Positions 24,263 through 33,927 of a DNA stretch of 64,000 nucleotides are shown one piece after another. This DNA is from Carnegiea gigantea. Lineage: Eukaryota; Streptophyta; Magnoliopsida; Caryophyllales; Cactaceae. A model generated the notes under the pieces. That model was not told the origin of the DNA. It worked only from the letters and a program-made list of their open reading frames with translations, and did no database searches. The position numbers and the translations under genes are program-made. Numbering within the stretch: the first letter of the stretch is position 1; each line of letters starts with the position of its first letter. The stretch covers positions 62,001 through 126,000 of the forward strand of contig JAKOGI010001267.1 of NCBI GenBank assembly GCA_029747015.1. Reading direction: 5' to 3'.

Positions 24263-25547
24263 TGATAAACCTCTATTTCAACCCCATTTTAGCCCCTACT
24301 TGACTTCCTTTCTCTGGTATTTTCAAGTTCGATCGTGTTAAGAAAGGGTCAAATCGGCCTCGTTTAGCATATATTCCGCTCATATAACATCTTTCTGTAT
24401 TTTCAGGGATTTTATTAAAGGAATAGAAAGATGGATGATATTCAGCAGAAAGGAGTGCCAAGGAGGCGAGTTTTAAGTCGCGAAAAAGGTCACTCAACGT
24501 CGCATGGAAGCGCCAACGATCGAGTACGGGGACCCCATGTCGGGTAGCTCGCCCGTGCCACGTATCAACAGCTGGCACAGTCTGGCCGTGCTCCCCTATC
24601 CCGCGACACGACTTAAATTTTCCACGGGGCTGCTTTAGGGGGGATAGAGCTTTCTTCTCTCAAACTTCTTTTTAGGCGATTTTTAGGTTTTCATTCAAAG
24701 TTTTTGGCTTTTCATATCTGGTATTGAATTCATTACTTTGAAGATCGATCTACCTTGAGACAACGATTAATTCAAGTTTGTTCTTTCATTCTCTCTCTTT
24801 CATCGTTGTTGTTTTGGAGTTTAGTTGAATCATGTCTATTTCTCTTATGGATGAATTGTTGGAATTTAGTATGATTTATGGCTAATCTCCCTACTTGGGT
24901 TGGGATTGAAGCCGATTATGTTTAGTTGAATCAAAATCTAGCCCAATCCTTTATTTTCTCATGCTTGTATTCATGATTTCTACTATGCACACCAGGTGTT
25001 CGATGAAATACTCGAAAGAGCGTTTGTCCATTTTTGTTCGGGTTTAGGGGAGCATTGAAAGACGGAACCTTTACCTAGTGTGTCTTAGTAGACAATTAGG
25101 ATTTTAATATGAAAGTAATTAAGGTTCTAATTGAGATTCGAGATTGTGGATCTTGTAATCCTATGACTTTAGTTCCATGAAAATAGGTAACCACAGTTCT
25201 AGGATTAGCCTTCGACCCTTGAGAGAGGGAGGAGATGAGCTTAACTGGCAATCTATCTACTCATGATGCATGCTTGGGATTGTTTAACGGGGTTAGTAAT
25301 TGGTTCAGCTAACATAATCGCGCTGTTGATTCCAACCTAAGTGTTTTAATACCCTGCTTTTTTATTCGATTCCTAGTTGCTATCGTTCCCGTAGTTTAGT
25401 CCTAAACTCACAACTTAATTTGTCTAGATTGAGTGTCTAGGTTAGTTTTGGTACTCGAAAGCAAGTTCCCTGTGGATACAACCTGTACTCGCCGATTGCT
25501 AGCTACAGCTACACCATACACTTACGGTAACACATTTTGACACAATA
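24263..25547 (+). repeat. C 3' LTR (49-bp deletion)
   Basis: A 1,285-bp partner of 18393-19726. The 49-bp difference is a deletion between two GTGCCAC copies still present in the 5' LTR near 18685 and 18737. The last dinucleotide is TA instead of CA. Confidence 0.88.
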
Positions 25548-25552
25548 GCATG

Positions 25553-26440
25553 CCTGGGATTTCCTCAAAGAAGACATCAGGAAACTCCTGAACTACTAGA
25601 ATATCCTTAAGGGATGACTCAAGAGTTTAAGGGTCTACCACATTACATAAGAACCCCTCGTAACCTCGTCCCAGCAGTTTTCGGGCTTCCATTACGGTGA
25701 TAAGTCTCACTCCACATTTCAGAACCTTCCCCTTATGAATGACATTTTCTCCCTCAAGCCCCCTTAGGGTGATTGTCTATTTGGGATAATTTATCTGGGC
25801 TTGGTACCTCAATGACTAGTCCATTCCCAAAATCATACCGAAATCGGTAAGCTCGAATTTGTGCAGGTCTCCAAGAACACATGTTCGTACATTTGGATAT
25901 GGCAGTCCTTATACAGCTCATCACATCTCATGGCCTTTCCATCAGGAAGAGCCACAGATATCGGAGGGGGTCTAGGTCTTGGAACTAGCCCTAACATCTC
26001 AACCAGCTTGACAGAAATGAAAGAATACGTAGCACCGGAATCAAACAAGACATCAAGGTTAATTTTTGATAGAGAAAGCACCAGTCACTATGTTGGGAGT
26101 ATCCTCGGCTTTTTCTCTTTGCATCGTTTAGACTCTACCTCCAGTGTGTTAAGGAGGTTAGTTGAGGGGTCTTGGCTAGTTCTGCTAAGGAGCTCAAGCT
26201 TGATGGCTCGGATTTGCCACCTGTACACCTTTGTTTAAGTAGTACTGCTATGGCTGCTACCCCCCCGAACCCTGATTGGTAGGAGGTGGTGGTTGTGAGC
26301 AATCCCTCACCTAATGTTAGGGACTCCAACAATGATAACATCTCTTGTTGGTGTGACACTCATGTGCACAGTGTCTTGGCTTCCCACAAGCACTGCATGT
26401 CATCCTAGGCCGATTGCTAGCATGCTGCCCCCCATGCATA
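25553..26440 (-). pseudogene. B gag-pol: zinc knuckle and aspartic protease
   Basis: CSACGKPRHCAHEC (26397-26356, minus) is a perfect CX2CX4HX4C zinc knuckle, so this is the end of gag. The protease at 26081-25833 reads KINLDVLFDSGATYSFIS with the intact catalytic DSGA and then MLGLVPRPRPPPISVALPDG. The sequence continues to GMPPPRE-type residues and is cut by C at 25548-25552. The zinc knuckle and protease are in different open stretches, so a frameshift separates them. Confidence 0.85.
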
Positions 26441-27180
26441 TTGTTGTTGTTGTGCTAATTCCCGTGATTTCCCTTGTACTGGCCCTTAGAGTGCTAATTC
26501 TCTCACTGGTCCCCCTTCTATTTGCTTCCCTGCAGCTCGTTGTAGTACTCATTCTTCTCCTTTATTGTCCTTTCCACGTTCACAGTAGTGTCGTGCAGAT
26601 CCTCATAAGAGATGTATTGACACACTGACATCCTCTCCTTGAGGTTTGGGTTAAGCCCCACCTCAAAGTGGTTCATGTTCAACTTCTCATCAGCGATGAA
26701 GGCAGGAGCAAAGCAAGAAAGTTTTGTGAATTTGGAGGCATACTCTAACACACTCATCCTCCCCTATTGCAATTGCATGAACTCATTTTCCTTCGCCTTC
26801 TAAAGGGACACCGGGTATAAGCGATTCTTAATCAACTCCTTAAACCTCTTCTAGTCAAACCCAGGCTCATATTGTCTTTCCCTTACTATAGTCCACCAAA
26901 GGTCGGCCTCATCCTTTAAGTAGAATACCGCGAACCCTACCCTCCCTTCCTCAGGGCACTGAAGAGCATCAAACAACTTCTCTATGCCCTAAATTTAGTC
27001 TATGAAGGCTTTGGGTCAGAAGCACCATCATACACCGATGGGTTATGGCCGGCAAGTCTCTTGGACATATAGGAGTTATACTCCTCTGTCTTCCTTTCTT
27101 TGACCTCCACCATCTTCTGCAGGTGCTCATTTTGCTTCTGCATTTGCTCCCCTTACTTCTGTAACATTTCTAACAACAGG
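26441..27180 (-). pseudogene. B gag (retrotransposon gag domain), broken
   Basis: The minus strand at 26757-26518 reads MSVLEYASKFTKLSCFAPAFIADEK, then VGLNPNLKERMSVCQYIS and TVNVERTIKEKNEYYN, the chromovirus capsid core. The preceding part (27180-26760) has relics such as RRFxxxIKNRLYPVSL-type codons with stops and a Gln/Lys-rich start. The capsid precursor is broken and not expressible as one protein. Confidence 0.75.
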
Positions 27181-27899
27181 AGCTTAGTGATGTCCCAGTA
27201 GGCGGGTTAGTCTCATCCATATGATTGGGAGGCCCATTCCTATTACTAGGCTGGAGGGCTTTCAGTCATTCCCTCAGGCTGGCTATGGGGTTCTCCAGGT
27301 TCATACGAGGCCTTTGAGTGGGATGGAGTCTGATTCACGATTCTCCGTTAATTACCAACATCCTATTTGAAAAATCAATCGAGTTTAGTTACATCCCTAA
27401 TAGTTCGCGGCATGTATTTTACAACATTTTAATAACGAATTCTATTAGACATCATCATTATCAAGTAGTATGCAGTAATGTTCATAGTTTCAATCATTTC
27501 CCATGCTCATGTGGCTATTTGGCGTTGCACTTATGCGACTAGTTCTGGTGGCATACCACCACATGTCTCATGCACATCCCATTAACATTAGCAGTGTTCG
27601 TACATAAATAGAATATATAGTCCTTAATTAATCATATGTAGGCAATTGCACCCATCTAAACTGAATGAAAATAAATTATAATGCATAGATTAGAAATGAT
27701 AACTGTTTCTTACACTATCGCTACCGATACATAAGCAATTCGATAATTTTCTAAGTCGTTACTCTACTGACAAAAGAAAGAGAAGAACAATACAATCTTT
27801 AAAGCCTAATATCCTTAGCTTTAAGCAATCACCTAACATCTACTGCCTAGGAGCATCTAATAAGCAAGTATCTCGACACATCCTGACACACCTTCCCCA
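27181..27899 (-). other. B spacer between ORF0 and gag
   Basis: AT-rich sequence without recognised coding content, between the acidic ORF0 and gag of element B. Confidence 0.5.
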
Positions 27900-28760
27900 C
27901 TTCCAGTGAGCAACTTCAGGTTTGGGTTCAACTTCAGCTGCAAGTTCTTCCTCCATGTCGGTTCTCCTATGGGCCTCTCCTCTGATCCCTAATCGAGATG
28001 TGTTTCCTCGAGGTCTTCATCCCCCACCCATCATTGCCTAAGGTCTCCCTCCTCTGGTGGTTCCTCTCCCGGGTCTTCCTCCTCTATGGGTTCTTCCTTA
28101 GGGTCTTCCTCCTCCATAGGCTCTTTCTTAGGGTCTTCCTCCTCTACGGGTTCTTCCTCAGGATCTTATTCCTCTACAGGTTCCTTCTTAGGGCCTTCCT
28201 CCTCTCAGGATCTTCTTCCTCTATTGGTTCTTCCTTAGGGTCTTCCTCCTCTATAAGGTCTTCCTCAGTATCCCATCCTCCTATATGGGCTCATTTTCCT
28301 CTATGGACTTTTCCTCCTCAAATAGTTTGGGTTTCATGGTGGTAAAATCCTCGGCATCGTTCTCATCTAAGGTTGGTGGGGTCTCGTCATCGGTGGCAAG
28401 GGTAGGGGGTTGGTCATATAGGCCCCTATCAATTAATCGATCCACTTACTTCACTAGGTTCATCCCTATAGGTTCTCAATCGCACAAGCAACACTTCCTA
28501 TAGTAGTGAAGCACTTTACTCTTAGGATGGAACTCGTTAATTCGGTAGTGTCATTTTGGGTCACCTCAGAGGGTCAAGAGAAAGAAAACGGCTTGGTTTT
28601 CCCCAAATCTTAAACAGCCATTTGGCACCTCCATTAGGTACCCATGTATGACTTCCTCAATTCATTGAAGGTGGTTAGCTAGGTCAACTCCAGGTTTCTT
28701 CTCCACGCTCTGGTAGAGACAACGTCATGCCATGCAGTGGTAATGTTGTGTACTGTTCAT
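27900..28760 (-). pseudogene. B ORF0: acidic protein between primer site and gag (broken)
   Basis: In shifting minus-strand frames this matches the ORF0 of J (48432-49154): FFLLTL, GDP, YRINEFHP, CCLCDWEPIGMNL, VDRLID, YDQPPT, and then a Glu/Asp-rich tail. The tail is coded by a ~30-bp tandem repeat (about 28060-28285; EEDPKEEP-like units). Its function is unknown. It is not gag, which lies further downstream. Several stops break it here. Confidence 0.65.
28060..28285. repeat. ~30-bp minisatellite within B ORF0
   Basis: About seven imperfect units built on TCTTCCTCCTCTATGGGTTC plus CTTAGGG. On the minus strand they encode the acidic Glu/Asp/Pro tail. Confidence 0.75.
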
Positions 28761-28936
28761 CCTATACACCAATAATTACAAATGAGACCCATATTCCAAT
28801 CGAGTTATGCTTATGCACACATGCCCCCTTATCCCCATCCTACACTAACTCTCCATGCAATCCTTAAGTCTACAGGTTTTCAAACTTTTACTGTAAATTA
28901 CAATATTCTTAGGCGAGCTTTCAGGTCATAAAACCT

Positions 28937-28950
28937 GAGCTCTAATACCA
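28937..28950 (-). other. B primer-binding site (initiator tRNA-Met type)
   Basis: The minus strand reads TGGTATTAGAGCTC, one change from the standard TGGTATCAGAGC. It lies 3 bases inside the 5' LTR end at 28954. Confidence 0.85.
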
Positions 28951-28953
28951 CGT

Positions 28954-30212
28954 TGTAACCACCTGAAATTTCTAATTTCTTTTATTTACTAATATTTAAC
29001 CTATATGGCAGTGGACAACCTAGCGAGGTGTTACTGTCGTATTTCCTGTTCAGAAATACAAGGCTGAGTATCATAGGAAAATCCATTAATGAATAATTTA
29101 TTACAAAGTCAATCACATTTAAAATACAACCTACAAACTAAGTCAAATGTCCATTTTAAAATATGGTTCGTTTCAGACACCATCTATGAGTCTTATCCGT
29201 AAGCGCCCTCCCTCTAAATAGATGTCCCTTCCCAATGCTCATGAACTCCTTTTGAAAACAGAACATTTTTAAAGAGTGAGTCCAACTTAGTAACAACCAA
29301 CCCTAATAGTCAAACATGCACTCAAATTCATTTCAAATAATTTTAGGGTGGGGACACAGATAATTCAATTATTTTAAGAAAGGCACCCAACCATTCTCAA
29401 CCCGAATCATAACTACTCCAAGTTCCACTTAGTTCAGTTTCCAAAATAAAAGCGGTGAGCGACCTCACTAAGTCTCATGGCCTGCATTTGGTTTTAATGC
29501 AGCCGTTTATCTATATCTTGTCCGACCATCAATTTGGGCGTTTATCGATAACCTAGCCCACGTCCACCCACAAGGTAGCATGTGGTCGTTGACCACGCAT
29601 GCAATTCACCTGGAGAAGGCTATAGGGCCTTCTTACCAATAGGAGCAAACCTCCCTAGTTTCGCCAATTCATTAACCTGGTTATTTTACTTAAAAATAGG
29701 GTCAATCTTCAATTAGTATGTAGCCCATCCTAACCCAACATAATCCAGAAAAATTTTAAGATATGTTCGCAACAAAACGTTAAAAGATACGATCATGAAA
29801 TTCTCAGGTTTCACAACAAACTTTAGTAATAATGAGAAATCTCATCACAATTTATTGAGGAAAAATTCCCCAAACATCAATTCAAATCAATTTCAAAGTT
29901 CACCCACAAAGCACATTTTTAAGGGGATGCTCACGGGAGTTAAGGCTTGATCGTTACCTGTTTGGGAGCGACGCTTAAGCTTGAGCTCGAGTTTCTAACT
30001 TGGTCCTATGCAAATCCCCAAAAGTAGTTTCTATTTGTCTCAAACCTTAGCGTGACCATTCACATGATGAATTATTCATTAATGGATTTTCTTATGATAC
30101 TCAGCCTCTTATTTCTAATAGGAATACAGCAGTAACACCTTATTAGGTTGTTCGCTGCCACATAGGTTAAACATTAGTAAATAAAAGAAATCAAACATTT
30201 CGGGGTGTTACA
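28954..30212 (-). repeat. B 5' LTR: U3 missing, inverted U5 end instead
   Basis: 28954 to 30075 aligns with 12087 to about 13165 of the complete LTR. From 30070 to 30212 the sequence is the reverse complement of the LTR's own first ~143 bp (28954-29100 and 12087-12230), ending in GGGGTGTTACA next to CATTG. The switch point shares AATTAT (30070-30075). The missing part is about 1.3 kb of U3, including any promoter. Confidence 0.88.
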
Positions 30213-30217
30213 CATTG

Positions 30218-30960
30218 GTGGGTCTTGGCTATTCTATAATTGCTTTTACCTTTTGCGGTTCAACCTTAATCCCCTCCTTTAAAACTACATGTCCCAAAAA
30301 TACCACTTCTTCTAACTAGAACTCACCCTTATTTAATTTGCCATATAATTTTTGTTCCCTCAAGGCCTACAACACTATCCTCAAATGAGCAGTGTGTTCA
30401 TCTCTGCCCGTGGAGCATATCAAGATGTCATCTATAAACAACACAACAAACTTGTCTAAATAGGATCTAAAAACTCTATTCATAGGATCCATAAAGGCTA
30501 CGGGGGCATTGATCAGGCCAAAGTGCATCACTGTGACTTCTTAGTGACCATGCCTGGTCTTAAATGAGGTTTTGAAATGTCTTCAGGTTTAGTCCTAAGT
30601 TGATGTTATCCAGACTTCAGATCAGTCTTGGAAAAGACTCCTGCTCCTTGCAGTTGATCAAATAAATCATCTATTTAGGGTAGAGGATATTTATTTTTGA
30701 TGGTGATCTTGTTTATCTCCCTGTAATCAATACACAACCTCAAGGTTCCATCCTTCGTCTTTACAAATAAAACTGGGGCACCCCATGGTTACACACTTGG
30801 TCTGATACATCCCTTCCGTAATAGCTCATTTAACTGAATCTTTAATTCTCTAAGCTCTGTTGAGGCCATACGATATGGGGCTTTGGAGATGGGTTAGGCT
30901 CCAAGGACTAATTCAATCTCAAAATAAATTTCTCTTTAAGGGGGCAGGCCTGGTAACTTT
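30218..30960 (-). pseudogene. A pol: reverse transcriptase, right of insertion B (broken)
   Basis: The minus strand reads [67 protein letters not shown] with the motif A Asp present, HQLR, and in another frame FIDDILI near 30430. Many stops interrupt it (for example in IRPSV*PWG). It continues on the other side of B at 12081. Confidence 0.85.
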
Positions 30961-31110
30961 TCAAGGAAAACATCTCTAAATTCACAAACTATAAGAATGT
31001 CTTCTGCTTGTTCTTTCTTTCATGGAGTGTCAATGGCATGACACCAGTACCCAATACATCTTTGACACAATACCCTACTTGCTTTCATAGCAGAGATTAA
31101 GGGACATGGA

Positions 31111-31690
31111 TTATCCCTCTCTTTGCCCATAAAAACATACTTCTCTCCCTCTTTCATCCCTAACAATAACATTAAGGTTTTCATAATCAATCTTGGCCCT
31201 ATAAGTACGCAACCATTTCATCCCCATAATGATATCAAAGTCTGATAAATCAAATTGAATCAAGTCTCTAGGAAATATGATTCCACTAATAGTAATAGGG
31301 ATAAGTTTATAGGAGATAGGGCACTCAATTATAGATTCATTGGGTAACTTGATTCTATAATTAGTTTCTGCCTTCATATTCTCAAGGTTCAGTTGCATTG
31401 CAGATTATGAAGATATAAATGAATGAGTGGCACCTGAATCAAACAATGCACAAAATGGTTTTGACTTTAAAAAGAAAGTTCTAGTAACTACTATACCAGA
31501 GATGGCAGCTTCCTTCTTGCTTATCACATATGCCCTTCTTACCACAGTAGGCTTGGAGGTGGGGGCCCTTGGGGAGATGAAGCTAAGGGTTTTGCTACAC
31601 CCTTGTCTACAGTCTTCAGTCTTTGGGGACAAGCAGCAATGAGATGTTCCGGGCTACCAGACCACATGCATTTATTATATTAGTTCCCAC
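31111..31690 (-). pseudogene. A protease with degenerate zinc knuckle
   Basis: KSKPFCALFDSGATHSFISS (31490-31405) holds the catalytic DSGA. After a frame break, 31398-31111 gives IECPISYKLIPITISG, then DFDIIMGMKWLRTY (the psi-loop, usually FDVILGMDWL) and KIDYENLNVIV. To the right, at about 31640-31690, a gag zinc knuckle survives as CMWSGSPEHLIAAC, with its second Cys changed to Ser. Confidence 0.85.
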
Positions 31691-31849
31691 ACCACAATCA
31701 GTAGTGGTGTGGTTGGTTCTTCCACATTTCCCATAGGGCTCCGCTGGACCTGTAGGATGACTCTTGGGAGAAGTGTAAGCAGGCTTCTTCTAGTTTACAC
31801 TCTCGCTCGGAGTTCCCGCTCGGTTCACTTCCTCTTCTGATTGATCGGG

Positions 31850-32460
31850 TTCAATGCCCTCAACTCAGTCTTTAATCATTCCATTTATAGCTGCTCACTC
31901 ATATAACTCTTGGTAAGTATGGATTGGTTGACTAGCTAGCTGATTACAGATATAGAAAGCTAAACTCTCCTTAAATCTCCTCATCTTCAGTCTTTTAGAA
32001 CACACAAACTTAGGAACAAACCTGGATATTTCCATAAACTTACTAGCATACTGCATTACCGTCATACTACCACTCATCCTCTATTCCATAAATTCGTTTT
32101 CCTTCTGCCGTTGAACCGTAACTAGGTAAAATTTAGCTTTCAGTTCTTCCCTAACAAGCTATCCTTCATAGTGTTCCACTAAATGTCTGCTTCTCCAGTT
32201 AGGTAAAACGTCCAAATGTTCACCTTTTTTCTCATTTGGAACCCCTACTATTGTGAAAATTTTCTTTATCCCTCTAATCCATTCCTCTAGCTCCACTAGG
32301 TTGTACTTTCCATCATAGACTTTACGGCTGCGTCGCACTACCCTATCTGTTAGTTTATGGTCTTTATGAGGGTTTTCAGAAGGTGCTGGCGGAATTCGTT
32401 TCATCAATTCAGAAACCAAGGTTTGCTAGGTTAGTTAGGCTTCCTAATATTATTAGCCAA
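31850..32460 (-). pseudogene. A gag (Tekay/Del type), broken
   Basis: HKLTDRVVRRSRKVYDGKYN and LVELEEWIRGIKKIFTIVGV (32419-32159) are the chromovirus capsid N-terminal blocks. MTVMQYASKFMEISRFVPKF, RLKMRRFKESLAFYI and QPIHTYQELYE (32077-31895) are the C-terminal capsid blocks. A frameshift and stop lie between 32159 and 32077. Confidence 0.85.
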
Positions 32461-33010
32461 CTGAGGGGGAATCGAGGGCACTCCACTAGGGTTTGGTGGC
32501 ACATTACACGAAGCTTGGTTACCTGACCCTTGACCATGGTCCGAATTATCTCCTATGTGGGTCTCCACATTGTTTTGCATAGATTAAGACATTCTGATTA
32601 TACATTAAACAATGTAATTCAATCACTTAACTACAACCAACATATAAGATAAGTATACACAACAGATACAAACTAACATAGTTAAATATTATTAAAACAT
32701 AAACCAAAGCTTCATTATATCACTACCATAAGTACTTTTTTACATACATATACATGGTTCAACAAAAGATTATCACATCCAACTGCCTATCCAAGGTAAG
32801 CCCTTACACCTACTTCCTAGCTAAAACACTACCTAGCGCTAATAAACTAAGTCTGCCACATGCCCAAAAAGAAGGCAGCACTAGTCAACACAGTTGGAAG
32901 GATCTATCTAACTATATACAATGCCATAACCTACACCAAATTCATCTATCCAACCAACCATGCTATACACATGTGGCACTCAAAATGTAATCTAACTAAG
33001 AATTCAGCAC

Positions 33011-33750
33011 CTAAATTAACCTAACGATCCCTAGATGGATCATAGTCTGGGTCAGACTCATCCCAAGCTCCTCGTCCGAGTCAAAGCTACTGTCTGGCAC
33101 ACCCGACTCTGCATCCTCAACATCATGATCAGTCTGATGCTCCCCCGACTCTAACACCTCCTCTTGGTCCGCCTTTAGATAGTCCTTAGGGTCCTCTATA
33201 AGCTCATCATCAGAGCTAAGCTCCACTACCTATGGTGTATCAGGGAGACCCACAACCATGTAAACCTCCCCTAATCCATCAGATAGAACAATCCCTTCTC
33301 CAGATCCCGATAACACAGAGTTATCGAGCACCTAAGGAATGCCTAATACAGGTGGTAATGGTGGTCCTTGAGTAGGTGTAGGTGGTGTATGTGGGGGATC
33401 TCCAAAACATAAGGGAAATATGTACTGCAGAGTCTCCATAGTAATCCCCCTCTGCTCAAACTTCTCTTTGTGCAACAACCGGTGATAATGATAGCCCAAG
33501 CCTCGTGAAGCTGGGATCTAGGTCCGTCCCACCCTGGGGCTTCAGTCATCATAAAGTCATGATAGTGGGTCCTAAACTCGACCCAAGGGGCGATTATAGG
33601 TAAGGACCACAATAGCCTACATGTATGGACCGTAACATTATAAAATTTAGAGAAAGGGTTTTGCATATAGGCTACCATACTAGCATGTAGCAAAGAGATG
33701 TAAGTGGCCATAGAAGTGCCCGACATCATATTGACTGCATATGGATCCAT
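33011..33750 (-). pseudogene. A ORF0: conserved N-terminal block plus acidic tail
   Basis: Frame 33750-33343 encodes MDPYAVNMMSGTSMATYISL, then LHASMVAYMQNPFSKF, WVEFRTHYHDFMMTEAPGWD. Frame 33226-33011 encodes an Asp/Glu-rich stretch (ELSSDDELIEDPKDYLKADQ). The first block recurs at 52361-52631 in G (SGTSMASHIPLLHASMVIHM), so it is an element protein and not a chance frame. The position, between primer site and gag, is the same as for ORF0 of B and J. The 135-codon first frame is open. Function unknown. Confidence 0.65.
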
Positions 33751-33907
33751 CTAACAGAGAAAAACATAAAAGAATAACATATGAGAAATAAATCGACATT
33801 TCTATTATCATGAATATCTAACGATACAATAATAACCCTCACTAACCAACATTCTCAACCTCTTATCTCTACTCTCCATACTCCATAACCTATCAAAGAA
33901 AATCAAA

Positions 33908-33923
33908 CCTGACTCTGATACCA
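33908..33923 (-). other. A primer-binding site (initiator tRNA-Met type)
   Basis: The minus strand reads TGGTATCAGAGTCAGG, 4 bases inside the LTR end (TGTTACACGCC on the plus strand at 33928). Confidence 0.85.
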
Positions 33924-33927
33924 AAAC

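Larger units (their letters stand above)
18393..25547 (+). mobile_element. C: non-autonomous Athila/Tat-type LTR element (gag-protease only)
   Basis: GCATG at 18388-18392 and 25548-25552 flanks the element. LTRs are 18393-19726 and 24263-25547. The primer site TGGCGCCATTGCCGGGGA (19733-19750) matches the 3' end of plant tRNA-Asp with one change from the common form. A polypurine tract AAGCATGGGGGAA ends at 24262. The internal part has a broken Athila-type gag and an aspartic protease, but no RT, RNase H or integrase is visible between 22340 and 24230. Structurally it matches the terminal-repeat-with-gag (TR-GAG) class, which depends on enzymes of related full elements. The LTRs differ by about 9% over the first 130 bp. 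Confidence 0.88.
12087..30212 (-). mobile_element. B: Ty3/gypsy chromovirus nested in A; both ends are U5
   Basis: CATTG flanks B at 12082-12086 and 30213-30217. Its minus-strand order is 5' LTR (30069-28954), primer site (28950-28937), ORF0, gag, zinc knuckle and protease (25833-26081), insertion C, RT, RNase H, integrase and chromodomain (14475-15725), polypurine tract (14450-14470) and 3' LTR (14449-12087). Without C and the tandem duplication it is about 9.9 kb, a normal size for this clade. The left terminus is the expected U5 end (TGTAACACCC). The right terminus should be the U3 end (GGTTTTACA), but it is an inverted U5 end (GGGGTGTTACA); see findings. All coding parts carry stops. Confidence 0.88.

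Noticed and set aside
28040..28285. CRISPR-like array of ~30-bp repeats
   Set aside because: The units abut without spacers and encode an acidic repeat on the minus strand. It is a minisatellite, and the context is plant.
27998..28503. Plus-strand ORFs with Leu/Phe/Ser repeats resembling a membrane protein
   Set aside because: They are antisense shadows of the acidic minisatellite of B's ORF0 on the minus strand.
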